DNA of 64,000 nt. It comes from Epiperipatus broadwayi (taxonomy: Eukaryota > Onychophora > Udeonychophora > Euonychophora > Peripatidae). The notes under the pieces were generated by a model. That model worked only from the letters and a program-made list of their open reading frames with translations. It was not told the origin of the DNA and did no database searches. Numbering within the stretch: position 1 is the stretch's first letter; each line of letters starts with the position of its first letter. The position numbers and the translations under genes are program-made. Positions 35,223-46,516 of the stretch are shown in pieces. The stretch is taken from contig JAQFVV010006238.1 of NCBI GenBank assembly GCA_028023455.1, positions 7,324,572-7,388,571 on the forward strand, written 5' to 3'.

Positions 35223-38100
35223 TTTAAATATATTTCAAACTTCTATTCCATCAGACATTACTGAAACCTAAGACCCAAGACATGTAAAAACATAATCGTG
35301 TGTGTATGCGCGCGTGTGTGTATGTGGCAAACAAATAACTATCTAATTTAATCTCTCTATCAAATAATAAATAGTGTAAACATAAAAATTAAAATAGTTT
35401 ATAATAGTTCTTTGAATGATAGTAGCATATCCAGTGGCCCTCATACAAAAATAGTGTAGGTTAAGACATTATTCATCGTGCTAGCTTAATGCTCTATCGT
35501 ATTTTATATTTGTAGTCATCATTTACAAACACTATTGGATAGCTGTATTTCTGTTTAGGTCTCTTATCTAAAAAAAAAAATTATAAGGTTAACTGAACTT
35601 CAAACATTTCATGATTAATCAAGTCTAGATTTAAATTCAGATGGAAGATTTAGAAGTTAGATGCATAATCACAAAACAGTGAGATTTTTGACATTAAGCA
35701 ATGCCCATAGGGTTACATTAATGTACAATTTTTCCCATTGTATTTTTTTATCTCTTCCTTGTAGAATATTCTTTATTTAAAGCCTGTCATGGAATTTTTA
35801 CTCAAGTGCCAAACGTACATAAATTTGCTTTAGTTTTTCAATTACTTTTCAACAGTAATCCTCAAATGTGAACTTAATTCCTAGTTATTGTTTTTTTTTC
35901 CAACAACTAAATTGTTTCTTGGCTAGGAAAAAACCTGTTATTTTAAAAATTATTCTTCTGTTATTCAAAGCAGTTATTTTTAAGTAAAATATATACAAAG
36001 CAATATCAACAATATTTATAAAAATTGTGGATTAAAAAATTAAAATGCTATAAATGAGATGTTGAACGGAGGGATTAGTTTTCTGGGGATGGGATTATAG
36101 AAGAATAAATTATACATATAATTGAGGTCTTAGTAGAGGTCCTACTTTTTATGGATAAGAACAGATGTTATATAAGATTAATAGTCCTTAATTAGCACTT
36201 ACGGTGATAATCCCAAATCTTTAGTTTAGCGATGGATATTAAAAAGTGTGAATGTTAATTGGAGATGAAATTAAAACTGGAGTATATTTTAAATCGCTAT
36301 AAATATCCCTTCATGTTTAATGCAATTTATTTTCTTAATGGTTTATTTTTTCAATTAAAAATGAATTCACTATTAAATAAGTAAAATAGTTCAGCTTAAT
36401 AAGTCACGTGATGTTCGGGTGCCAATGACTGCATGGGAAGCTTCAATCCAAAAAAGATTTAACTGTTAAGTTTATCAACAACAAAAAATGGTTAATCATC
36501 CAGAAAGTCGTGTGGTGTTTGAGCACCAAATATGTTAGATTGAGTTTTGATCCAGGCATCTTTTACTGAGCTAACCATATTGGGTGATGGATATATTAAT
36601 GAGGCATCTTTAATTTCATATAGTATCTTTCTGTGTGTTACTTGGATTTTTATTCACATTAATGCTTTTTAATTTTATGTATTAATTAACTTATTGATAG
36701 CTGTTTTCCAAATGAAATACCTGATTATTCGTTTACAAGCTACACATTTCTAAAGTTCCTTTCTTCTCCTCAATAATTTTATACTAAATTATTATAATTT
36801 CTTTTTCCAAATAAATTCAATTGTTAGTAATATTGTACAGGTTTGGATATAGTGCAACATTTTGAGTGATGTTATTCTCTTTTCTTCAGGTGTCACTGAC
36901 CTGAATAATGACAATACTGGTATGGGATTTGAACCGGAATCTTTAGATTTATGAATGTTGAATTTAAAATGATAGTATAAACTAATTAGGGTTTTACTTG
37001 GAAAAAAATACTCACTAAATATTTATATACTTACTCTATGACAGTCTTTTTGATTCTCCACTTTCCCTAAGGATAAGATGATGAGTGGTTTACTAGAGGG
37101 ATTTGTTGGTCATTTGCTAGTGCCATATGAGCAGCTAATTTGAATTTTCTTTTTTGTACTTTTTTTCTCTGTCATTTTTTTTTTTTTGCCAGTCAATCTT
37201 ATGTTCATTGGTGCATACATATTTTGTCACTTCAGACCATGTATGTAGCAGTGAAAATATGTTTGAAGTGGGGAAAAATAAAAATATTGGATGGAGAAGA
37301 TATATACATATACATCAGATTCAATAATACCAACTCTAACCAAGCATTTATCTAATACTTAACTATTAAGAAGAAGATCTGAAACTTTTAGATATTTAAT
37401 GTCTTCAAATTCAGTTCTCCAACTAAAATAGCTCTATGTGCCTGAACTAAATTCAGATATTCCATATTGAAACAGTAAGATTCGTATTCGAATCTTAAGT
37501 TTCACCTTTTTCTGTCATCTCTCACTGACCAGTCTATCCCGCCCAAATTTAAACTTTTTGGTATCGAATTGTGTGTGTAGCAATATTAAAAATGTATAAA
37601 TATATGTAGAATTCAGCATAAACACGCACACATTTCGATCTCAAATTAAACGCAATAAATAGGGATAAAATAATATAATTTAGATTTCTTTTAGTTATAT
37701 GATTTTGTATAATTTTAATCATTTATTTTGGATTATAAAGTTCGTATTTATTGCTTTGTTTAAATTTCATTTAATAATAATTCTAAAAAAATCTGATGTA
37801 ATATTTAATTAAAAGTTAAAATAATCTTATGTTCCCTTTTTGTCTTTGAAATTGAAAAGCATCAGTCAGTGATAGATAATAGATTAATTAAAGAAAAATT
37901 CCCCAAAATATAATTAGTAAATGTAAAATGTAAACAATAGAATGGCAGCTTTCTTTAATTAAAAACCAACAATATGCATTGATTCTCCTCAGGGCAGATT
38001 AAGTAGAACCTAAAAATACCTTAACAAAAATGTGAAAGATCAAGATAAAAAAAAGAGAGGCCATCTTAGACTTGCTGGAGACATTCACTTAAACTTTAGC
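35223..38100. other. AT-rich stretch with possible tRNA-like fragments
   Basis: No gene is supported. A TG/CG-rich run lies at 35299-35322. Two related segments at about 36405-36475 and 36495-36580 look like an old tandem duplication. Their minus strand carries ggttagctcagtaaaag, which resembles a tRNA A-box region. Another minus-strand B-box match is listed separately. The frame 37140-37355 is a chance frame. Confidence 0.45.
36890..36975 (-). repeat. Possible degenerate tRNA-like (SINE) fragment
   Basis: On the minus strand the sequence ccggttcaaatccc (about 36924-36937) matches the pol III B-box consensus GGTTCAAATCC exactly. About 40 nt upstream is tttatactatcatttt, a weak A-box candidate. 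No acceptor stem closes and no target-site duplication is seen. It may be a relic of a different SINE family from the four valine-like copies. Evidence is limited to the B box. Confidence 0.3.
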
Positions 38101-38198
38101 TTTGCTCTCGATCACTGAGAGTCTCCAAAAATATAAAAATAATTTGTTCCTGCCAAGGTATGACCGAGTAAAGCACCTAGATTATTCTCCATCGGGAG

Positions 38199-38234
38199 AT
38201 GGCCTATCGGATGCCGAACTTTCCATTGCCTGTC
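38199..38234 (+). CDS. Tentative first coding exon of the gene ending at 39202
   Basis: An ATG in good context (gggagATGG) opens a 12-codon segment MAYRMPNFPLPV that ends at a possible 5' splice site, GTC|GTAAAT (GT at 38235). Splicing to the acceptor at 38980 joins in phase and would give an 85-residue protein with the downstream exon. The region 38150-38290 is much less AT-rich than its surroundings, as coding DNA here would be. However, a second frame is also open across it (about 38090-38269, contains SPSGDGLSDAELSIACRK), and another donor-like CAAG|GTATGA lies at 38158. The choice of frame and donor is inference. Confidence 0.3.
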
Positions 38235-38980
38235 GTAAATTCACCATGAAGATCTGCTGCCTGAACTGAATGAGAAAGCTGCTGCTGCCGTGAAATGAAA
38301 TGAAATATCTAAATACAAGAAAGAATTGCCACTCATTAACTATTTGCTACTAAACACTGGACTCGGAAAACTTCTTATAAAACAGGTACCTATCTGTGTT
38401 CAAACTCTAGAGTACTCTAATAATATGCTATAGCTCTTCTTCATACTACTTATCTAAATTATAAAATGTAAAACTACCATTTGTATAACTAAAATTGAAT
38501 AATTAATTTAATGTGTAAATTTCTTTACTAATCTAGCTTACCTCATTCTATCTTGGGTGCGTATTTTTAAAATCTACATTTTATCTATATTTATTATCTA
38601 ATTATGGCATGCTCACAATTGTCTCTATTTTCAAAGTTTAAATCTATGATCGTTTGAAGCAGTGAATGCGTGTCACATTTTCATTAATATGTATTTTCCT
38701 AAATAACTTAACTTCCATATAAATCGACACGCATTCAATGGCATCATTTATTGTAATGCAGGGGTCTACTACTTCACAAATGGCTGACGTATTAGTTACA
38801 ATAATTCCCAATTTATATCTGTTTTGTATTTATTAAATCATCATGAATAATTCCAGAAAATTACGTTTCTTTGAGAGTCACCAACGTTCTTTAGTAAATG
38901 TTGATAATGTAGGGCCGAATTAGAAATCTATTTAAATCTCATCCTAATCGTTTGTACATTATACATGTGTTACGTTTTAG

Positions 38981-39202
38981 AGACGCGATGACCCATTCCG
39001 CCGTGAAATTTCCGGATTCTTCAGGGTTGAACTTAACCCCAGTCGTCCTACACAAGCGGGCATAATGGGTGCTCCCATGGGATTTGACAATGTCATGCAG
39101 CCAGCCGGCAAACTGCGATACAGACCGCTTGTCCCTGGTTATGCTTATGTGACACCTTACTTTGTCGGGCCGATGGCAGAGACCAGCTCGACATTCTTAT
39201 AA
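38981..39202 (+). CDS. Terminal coding exon of an unrecognised protein-coding gene
   Basis: A 3' splice site (ttacgttttag, AG at 38979-38980) opens a 73-codon frame ending at TAA 39200-39202. It is followed by an AATAAA at 39341. The exon is strikingly richer in G+C than the DNA around it, and the frame lacks the Ile/Lys/Tyr/Phe bias of chance AT-rich frames. The peptide reads RRDDPFRREISGFFRVELN, then a Met/Gly/Pro stretch (AGIMGAPMGFDNVMQPAGK) and ends RYRPLVPGYAYVTPYFVGP plus a short Ser/Thr tail. No signal peptide, membrane segment, Cys cluster or mobile-element motif is present. I do not recognise the family. The repeated Pro/Gly/Tyr/Phe character resembles small structural or cytoskeleton-binding proteins, but that is only an impression. 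Earlier exons may be missing. Confidence 0.62.
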   Translation, partial: RRDDPFRREISGFFRVELNPSRPTQAGIMGAPMGFDNVMQPAGKLRYRPLVPGYAYVTPYFVGPMAETSSTFL

Positions 39203-39340
39203 ACTCATTCACGGCATTGCAGTTTCGATATACTGCCATTCCATATTGCCTCCCTAAAGCGTACCATGTGTTCCTTTACTTAGTTTTATTATTCTAAGCA
39301 TATCACTCTGCCTCTGCATTATCTGCATAATTCACTCTCA

Positions 39341-39346
39341 AATAAA
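39341..39346 (+). promoter_or_regulatory. Polyadenylation signal AATAAA
   Basis: A canonical AATAAA lies 139 nt after the stop of the terminal exon, followed by T/G-rich sequence (atgtttgccc). AT-rich DNA contains many chance AATAAA hexamers, including two more within 50 nt, but the position suits a short 3' UTR. Confidence 0.45.
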
Positions 39347-40055
39347 TGTTTGCCCTTAGTTATAAATAAATATTTTAATTAAATAAATATATGTCTGCCA
39401 TTACTCTTATAACCCATACTTTAGACTCTTGCATTGCAAAGGTATAAATCCCTCCAGGCATGCATTAGAAATACTCACTCGAGAATTTTAGGTAGCTAGA
39501 TTACGCCTTCAAATAAATGTATTCCTTTTGTAAACATTACAGTATCGGAAATACCGCTACTGAAATCCTCAATATAAAATAATGTCTAAATAAATAAATG
39601 TATTCTTTAAAATATAATCATGTCGCAAATCCCACTACTGAAGCTGTTAGTCCATAAAATATTATTAGATTGTTTTATTAAAATGTTTAATAAATAATTT
39701 TAAACTATATGTCTGCATTTACGTTTCATTTATTCGATACCCATTCTATATAATATTTCCTCGATTATGTAAATATGAATGTTTAATTAATATTAGTTTG
39801 GTTATTGGCTAACTCGAGAATAAAATCATGAGTCTCTTGCATATCCCTGACCACCGTGCCTAAGGAAATATTTACTAATGTCACATCAGATGCGTTGTTT
39901 TGTGGAACCGATAAACTATGTTCGAACTCAGTACCATGGGTGGCTTCGCTACTCGATGGTGCTGCTGTTCTGTATGGTGGTCGAATTCTGCACTATGTTT
40001 ATGAGTCACACATTTTCTGACCATTACAATATATTAATAGCCTTAATTTAATATA
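39347..40055. other. Downstream region with an unassigned open frame
   Basis: Two similar segments at about 39512-39568 and 39592-39649 (share aaataaatgtattc and ctactgaa) form a weak duplication. The frame 39832-40020 (plus, 62 codons, no ATG near its start) covers a less AT-rich patch, encoding SNSVPWVASLLDGAAVLYGG. It has no clear splice sites or known domain. It could be a further exon or a decayed one, but I cannot support a gene call. Confidence 0.4.
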
Positions 40056-40460
40056 GCCAAAATTATAATAGTAATAAAACCAAGTAATAAATCACATGAC
40101 CTATATAGCTTGTAATTACCAATATGTAATAAAGAGCAATATTTCTAAACAAGCTTATTTTAATTTTATTATGATAAATGCTATAAGAAAAAAAAACATT
40201 CAGATCATTTTCTATGATTGTCCCCATCCCCAGACCAGTTTCAAGCTATGGCTTTCTTCAGTGAGCAATTTAATATAGTCAAAGCTTCAATAGCCAAAAT
40301 TATAATAGAAATAATACAAGTGATAAATCACATGACCTCTATAGCTTGTAATTACCAATATGTAATAAGGAGCAAATATTTCTAAATAAGCTTATTTTAT
40401 TATTGTGGTTTTTTTTTAATGATAAATGCTATAAGAGAAAGCATTCAAATCTTTATTTTA
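40056..40460. repeat. 237-bp tandem duplication
   Basis: The unit beginning gccaaaattataatag at 40056 recurs at 40293. Shared blocks include cacatgacct, tatagcttgtaattaccaat and gataaatgctataag. Copy 1 contains, in reverse complement, the gaaactggtctgggga core found in several other repeats (about 40220-40250). Copy 2 breaks off before it. Confidence 0.85.
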
Positions 40461-41035
40461 TTTTAAGCATTTTAAACATAGTTTTTATAGCTAGCTATTT
40501 TACTAATTCTTTCAATTTACTTTCAACTATCCTCAATCTTGTTTGGAATATTAGTTGCCTATTAGTATAAAATATCAAAAGCTAAATTTAAAAAAAAAAA
40601 AAAAAAACTAGGTAAAATTTAAAAATCAAAATTTCACATCCAATTGGTTTTTCTGTCAAGGTAGATTTCTCATGTTCGAAGGAACATAAACTCAACCCTA
40701 ATGCATATTAAATAAATTTCCCATAATTATCAATTACATTCCAATTATCCTTAATATCAATTGTCTACTGCATCTTTGCATAGTTATAATTAAGAAATTT
40801 AGCGATGCAAAATATCTTTTAGTGATCTCAGCCTTATAAGAATCCATTTGGTTAATTGTTATGTTTATAATTGCAATTTTAGAAGTTAATATGTCTACCC
40901 CTAAAAAATGTAAATGCATTTGTTCCATTTAAAAGTTTATTTTTGATTTAAGGTAAACCAATTTTAATTCTCTTTTCATATATAAATATTGTGTGAAACA
41001 TATTTTTTTTATTATTTATTTACATTAATTAAATA
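40461..41035. other. AT-rich spacer
   Basis: No gene or recognisable repeat. The minus-strand frame 40734-40928 is a chance frame. Confidence 0.5.
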
Positions 41036-41255
41036 GGCAAAACTCTCTCCATACTCCAGCAGCCACCTTTTATTTTTACGTAACTAGTTTGGAAATATTG
41101 GATGAGTAGGTACTAGATGGGGATTTTATGCACAAGCCTTCTGGCATCCATTGATTACTCTGTCTTGTTTAGAGTGGCACTACTGTATGGAGAGAGTCTA
41201 TTTTAACAACAGTTATGAGCAAGCATGGAAGATAGTGATCATGTGATGTTTTAAG
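41036..41255 (+). repeat. Partial dispersed copy of the 456-bp repeat, with short inverted start
   Basis: 41080-41255 matches the unit of 1-1077 (ttttatgcacaagccttctg, then catccattgattactctg). The preceding 41036-41075 (actctctccatactccagc) is the reverse complement of a downstream part of the same unit. The result is a small inverted head, as at 19846-20655, which suggests inversion is a regular feature of how this repeat spreads. Confidence 0.82.
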
Positions 41256-41384
41256 GTTAAATTAAAATGTACCTAGAATAAATAAAAGCTTTATTACAAT
41301 TGGCTAATAATAATATTGAAAACAGTATATATATATATTTTTTAACTTGAGTTTGAGTGAGCATCTTATGTAGATAGAATTTAG

Positions 41385-41863
41385 TAAGTAGATTATATAT
41401 AGGGTATATGAGCACAGACTTTCACCTGATCCCACCACTCTCCACTCTATCTCATAACACTAATACACTTGAACACATAAGAATCTCGGCCTCAGCGTGG
41501 CCTTTGAGCATTCCATCATCAGATTTTCAATTGGATGGATGGTTAAAGAGTTGGAGTGTGGAGTGAATTGAAGCCTGTTCATTAAAGTATGAAGATTGGC
41601 TATCTTAATATATATCTGAGCACTTATTGCATATATGTGTAGAGGTGATAATCTGGACTAACTGGTGATTGCTGGTTTAGCATGAAATACCTATATTAGT
41701 GATTATTTATCTTTTCGACATATATGTGTTCAAGTGTATCAGTGTTATGAGATAGAGTGGGGAGTGGTGGGTCAGGTGAAAGTCTGTGCGCATATACCCT
41801 ATATATAACATATATTGATACAGGTATATAATAAGCCTGTATTTCAGTTATTAAGTAGATTAT
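41385..41863 (-). mobile_element. Foldback repeat, copy I, with 12-bp target-site duplications
   Basis: The element 41397-41851 lies between two exact copies of taagtagattat (41385-41396 and 41852-41863). Its ends are long inverted repeats of about 85 bp, gggtatatgagcacagac at the left and its complement near 41780-41800. The right end adds a small hairpin, gatacaggtatataataagc. The interior (for example ctttgagcattccatcatc, about 41500) matches the cluster at 47.8-49.6 kb and the copy at 58636. It is non-coding. Compared with those copies, the left 85 bp is inverted, as if priming or template switching occurred during insertion. Confidence 0.85.
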
Positions 41864-42511
41864 GTAAAAGAGGAAAGTGTGTAAAATTTCAGTTTTCTTT
41901 CTTTTTTTTTTTTTAAAAAAAAAAATAATGCTAATTACAGATACATAGAAAACTTCTGTTCTGCTGTGAGATAGTTAAAATAAATTTATTTTATCTTTTA
42001 ATGCATTAAAAGTTGGTGAGAAGGGGACTTTCTACCATTAATACAAACTGAAATTAATAATTGGTGCCATAATTTTACAGAGTCATATCAATGTCATATC
42101 ATATTTGCTTAATTTCATCAAAGCAATTTTTTACAGCTATGATACAGCTTCACATTTTATATTATATGCTTTCTGAGATAACAAAATAATAGTACTATAA
42201 TATAAAGCACAAATTCAATTTAATGCAAATTTTAGTACAAATTGCTTCCTTGTAGTGTATTATAAATGTAAAGTTTCTTAATCAAAGATTTGCATAATGT
42301 GTCAAGTGTGATGTCATATAATTTCCTAAGAAATAAACAATTTGATTGTTTAATACATAATTTTGTATGAAACAAAAGGTTTTTTCAAAATAAATATATG
42401 TATATATCATCATTGTGAGAATAATTATAAAAGAAAAAGACTGTAAAACATAATAAAATAACTTAACAGAAGATTCTTGGAAAATGACGCTTTTATTAGA
42501 GAAAAAATCAG
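41864..42511. other. AT-rich spacer
   Basis: I see no gene or repeat, apart from T/A homopolymers at about 41902-41925. Confidence 0.5.
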
Positions 42512-42608
42512 GTCGAGCGTTGATGGACGACTGGTTAGCACGGCTGCCTCACAAGCAGTTGTCCAGGGATTCGCTTCCCGGCCGACGCTTTGACACATTA
42601 AAAAAAAG
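42512..42608 (+). mobile_element. tRNA-derived SINE, copy C
   Basis: It is the same type as copy A: agcgttgatggacgactgg (A-box region), anticodon arm CTGC-CTCACAA-GCAG with anticodon CAC (valine), B box GATTCGCTTCCC, ccgacgctttgacacatt and an A8 tail. It lacks the 8-nt insertion before the B box. No convincing target-site duplication is seen. A 71-codon open frame (42484-42699) crosses it by chance. Confidence 0.82.
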
Positions 42609-43007
42609 CCTTACTAAAACTGGATGTTTAATAGGAGTATCAGAACTGTTCAAATATTTGACTTATAATTTGGAATGGTATTTGAAACGATTAAAATGAT
42701 GTAGAACCTTACGGAAACAATATGCTTGCTTATTATAAACATTTTTATATTTAATTTATAAGTATATGCATGTTTTTGATAAATAAAAATATAAATCCTT
42801 TTTTATTTTATGACAATGGTAGCATATATTATATAAAATATTTTATTAATAACTTAATAAATTCTTGCATTAATGCAAATTCTATTAAAAACAAGAACCC
42901 TATTTAATAATTTTATTAGTTATTATCCACATAATAAATATTTCTGTAGTGTAATTTTCACTATGCCATTATCAAGCTTGATAGGGATGGGTTTCTACCC
43001 ACTTTTA

Positions 43008-43250
43008 TCATCTTGTGGTGGAATGTAATTATGAACATATAATCAAAGATATGAGAAAAAGCATGCATGATTCCCATGATGCACATTTTTTGATGAGCCA
43101 GCACTTATTAGTTGCCCAGATCACAACCTCTTACACGTATCTTTATCATTGTTCAATATGGATGGACAGGAGATTACTACAGTTTAATGAATGTGTCAAA
43201 CTTATTGCCCTCACAACTTTGACACAATGACTTGATAAAGTACATTAATA
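43008..43250 (-). repeat. Diverged copy of the ctgatt-core repeat
   Basis: The reverse complement of 43078-43128 contains the core gggcaactaataagtgctgg followed by a cattttatgt-like block. This matches the repeats at 44550-45790. The flanking tgacacaatgacttgataaagt and the end of the frame 43015-43230 fall within it, so that frame is repeat-derived. Confidence 0.55.
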
Positions 43251-43328
43251 ATTTTTATTACTCATTATCCACTTAATGAATAATATTTTTGTAGTATAGT
43301 GATAGAAATTTAATTATCTTGATTATAA

Positions 43329-43620
43329 ACCTAAAACATGTGCGGTTGAAAATGTGAAGGTAGGGACGTCTACAGGTCTTAACCAAAAAGCTTATGCATT
43401 GGAAGATAGGCTACCATTGACATAAAACAAAAAGCATTTTATGTTTTTATTTAACAAAAGATAAAATATAATAACATAAATTTACTATAAAAATGATTAT
43501 AATAAGCAAACATATTATTACAGGTCTTAACCACAAGCTTTTCTTCCAATGCGTAAGCTTGTGGTTAAGACCGGTAGAGGTCCCTACCTTCGCATTTTTA
43601 ACCACACATGCTTTAGGTTT
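43329..43620. repeat. About 290-bp palindrome with about 80-bp arms
   Basis: The left arm 43329-43406 (acctaaaacatgtgcggtt, ggtagggac, ggtcttaacc, gcattggaaga) and the right arm 43540-43620 (tcttccaatgcgtaagc, ggttaagacc, gtccctacctt, catgctttaggtt) are reverse complements. The spacer is an AT-rich segment of about 130 bp. It is non-coding and shows a typical foldback/MITE layout. Confidence 0.88.
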
Positions 43621-44187
43621 ATTGCCTTAGCAAATATTACTTACGTAATCAATGTGCTTTAAATAAATTTATAATTATCTTGATTATTTAAAACCATAAT
43701 AGGAATTGAAAAATTGCTTAAAATTTTGACCTACGATTTGAAACTATCAAAATAATGCGAACTTTACTGAAATAATGTTTGCTTATTATAATCATTTTTA
43801 TAGTAAATTTATGTTATTATATTTTTTTTTGTTAAATAAAAATATAAAATGCTTTTTGTTTTATGTCAGTGGTAGCCTGTCTTATATAAAACAAATTTTA
43901 TTAATAACTTAATAAATTATTATATTAATGCAAATGCTTCTAAGATTAAGAAATTTAATTATCATGATTATTTAAACCCTTACATGCTCTTATAATGCAG
44001 ATGTTATTTTTATAATAAAAATTATAATGTGTTGTTGGTATTAATGCAATAATTTATTACAGGTCTATTTATAGAAATTAATTTATATTTTATTATTAAT
44101 TTAGAAATTATTTATACTTTTTGCTTAAAACTGTATTAATCAATATTATTAAAATATCTATTACTTTGGCCCAAAAGATGTGAAAAA

Positions 44188-44290
44188 AGCGATGGTGGTC
44201 GAGTGGTCAGCACAGATGCCTTACAAGCAGTTGTCCCAGGTTAGTGGGTTCGCTTCCCGGCCAATGCTATGACACATGAAGACAAAAAAA
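44188..44290 (+). mobile_element. tRNA-derived SINE, copy D
   Basis: Parts in order: agcgatggtggtcgagtgg (A-box region), anticodon arm TGC-CTTACAA-GCA with TAC (valine-like), the 8-nt insertion also seen in copy B (aggttagtgggttcgc), B box GGTTCGCTTCCC, atgctatgacacatga and an A7-containing tail. Copies B and D form one subfamily, A and C another. No clear target-site duplication is visible. Confidence 0.82.
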
Positions 44291-44549
44291 GGAGTTTGGA
44301 AATATATAGATTAACACATACAATATTTTATTTAGGCAGGAAAATGCTATAAAAAGTTAGAACGCTTCAACACTCTCGATAATAAAAAATTAGAGATTGT
44401 ATTATACATAAGTCGGAATGAAAAGATATATTCATCTTATCAATAAAATATTTCATGGTGTTTTCTTTTTACACTCAGCATATATATTTACGAGCAGTAG
44501 TAATCAGTATCATTATTTTTTATAGATGTAATTAATAATCTCTACTCAA

Positions 44550-45790
44550 TCACACATTATTGAAACATATAAATAAAAACACCTTAAAAGACAAAGAACC
44601 TCCCAGATACATTTTGTGCTGAACCATCAATTCATCAGTTCACCCAGATAACAACTTCTCACATATCCTATGTTCATTATGTATTAATAGCATGTTGTCA
44701 CGTTTTTATTTAAAAGTATCAAATTTACTTCACCCACAAGTTTGATATAATCCACTCTAGATAAACACATTAATGATCACCACTAATTATTTATTAAACT
44801 AGAGATTATCCCTAGCCATATACAAATTGTAAACTTTAGTGAAAAATTAATAAATATATATTTTAAATAAACATACATACACTGAGTAATTTAACTTCAT
44901 TTTTTTATCCATTTGTAAGGTAAAAATTTACTATTGATGAATTATATGATAAAGATATATTTAAAAAATTGTGATTTGGGTCAACTGATAAGCGTTGGTT
45001 TAGTACAAAATGCATCTTAGGGGGGCATTAGTTTTTTAAAAAGTTGTTATTCATGTTTTAAGAATGTATGGTTGAGTGTAGATAATTAAATATATCTATG
45101 ACAGATATTATACAGGATACAAGAGAGATGAAGTTGAATTACTCTCTCTCTGTGTGTGTGTTTAACTTGTAAAGATATATTAATCTCTAACTATGATTTA
45201 AAGTTATATCTGGGTAACAGATAATCTCTAGTTTAATAAATGATTAGTAAAAAAACCTTAAAGTATTTATCTAGAGGGAATCATGTCAAAGTTGTGAGTG
45301 AAGTACATTTGTCACTTGTAAATAAAAATGTAACAATTTACTATTGATAAACCCTGAATATATAATAAAGATTCTTGAACGTATAATAATGACATATATG
45401 TGAGATTATGACCTGGGTCAATTGACAAGTGCTGATTCAACATAAAATGCATCTTGGGGGCCATTTGCTTTTTAAGGTGTCTTATATGTTTCAAAAATAC
45501 ATGGTAGACTGGAGATTATTTAAGTATGACTATAAAAGATATTATACATGGAAAAAAAGAAATGAAGTTGAATTACTCCACGTGTGTGTATTTAATTAAA
45601 AAGGCAGATATATGAGTTTATTACAAAACAACAATATTAACTGTTTAAATTTTATATCTGAGCTATGGACATTCTCTAGTTTAATAAATGATTAGTGGCC
45701 ATTATTAATGTATTTATCTAAAGTGAATCTTATCAATGTTGTAGGTGAAGTAAATTGGCACATGTAAATAAAAATGTAACAATGTATAAT
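44550..45790. repeat. Two direct copies and one inverted copy of a repeat of about 400-450 bp
   Basis: Direct copies lie at about 44930-45330 and 45331-45790. They share ttactattgat, gggtcaaytgayaag, aaaatgcatcttrggggg, ttatacagg/atgg and gatgaagttgaattactc. An inverted copy lies at about 44550-44820 (catttgtgctgaaccat, aacatattaatgatc-like blocks). Each holds the core gggtcaactgacaagtgctg, which is also recognisable in the foldback family of copy I. No coding capacity is seen. Confidence 0.78.
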
Positions 45791-46516
45791 TACTCTATTC
45801 CAGAACCATATATTATAAGCTTAAACAATCAATTGATACTGTATGAGAGAGCTATAATTCTATAGTCACAGATTATCTTCAGGTTAATAATAAAGAGTTT
45901 TGACCTACTTAGAGTTATATGTCTAGCAGCTATTTTTGATTACTTTATACAAAAAAATAGGCCAATAAAATACATAAATTAGTTTACTATTAATTCTATA
46001 TAGCTATGGCAGAACATTGACTTTGATTCATAACTTTAGTGTTTTTATGAATTTCAACCTATTATCTTAACAATATAGAAAAATGTAAAAAGTGTGCTGA
46101 GCATTTAACTACAAATAGTCCAAAACTTCTTAATAACAAATTATATTACAAGAAACTACTGTATGATGCAGAGTATAGGATTACTATTTAGTATCAAGGA
46201 AATACATAAATTTGCAATAAATAGAGTGATTAATACTCTGTAAACTTCATAGAACAAGCATAGATTATTTGACAGATTAATAAAAAGTAATATGTTATAA
46301 CATAAAAATAATAATCATGTCAAAAATATTTTACATTTTAACCAAAACAAAAATACTTTAAATACTTTATACAAAATTACACATAGATAAAGAAAAAAGG
46401 ATTGAAAACATTATTTCATTATTATGTAGAAATGATTACATGAGTAATTTCTTTTAATTTTAATGATATACTTAATTTATGAACAATACTGGTAAGTTTA
46501 TTACTAATGGAAAGAA
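45791..46516. other. AT-rich spacer
   Basis: No gene or structure is seen. Confidence 0.5.

Larger units (their letters stand above)
42640..43960. repeat. Three copies of an AT-rich repeat, one inverted, around a palindrome
   Basis: Forward copies at about 42640-42900 and 43640-43960 share gcttgcttattataa-like and attaataacttaataaatt sequence. An inverted partial copy lies at about 43405-43515, inside the palindrome 43329-43620. The set suggests a local repeat broken up by a foldback that had itself captured a copy. Confidence 0.7.

Noticed and set aside
39832-40020. 62-codon open frame in a less AT-rich patch downstream of the terminal exon
   Set aside because: No start codon, splice sites or domain support it; kept only as a note in the region entry.
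42484-42699. 71-codon frame with balanced-looking amino acids
   Set aside because: It crosses SINE copy C; the apparent complexity comes from the tRNA-like sequence.
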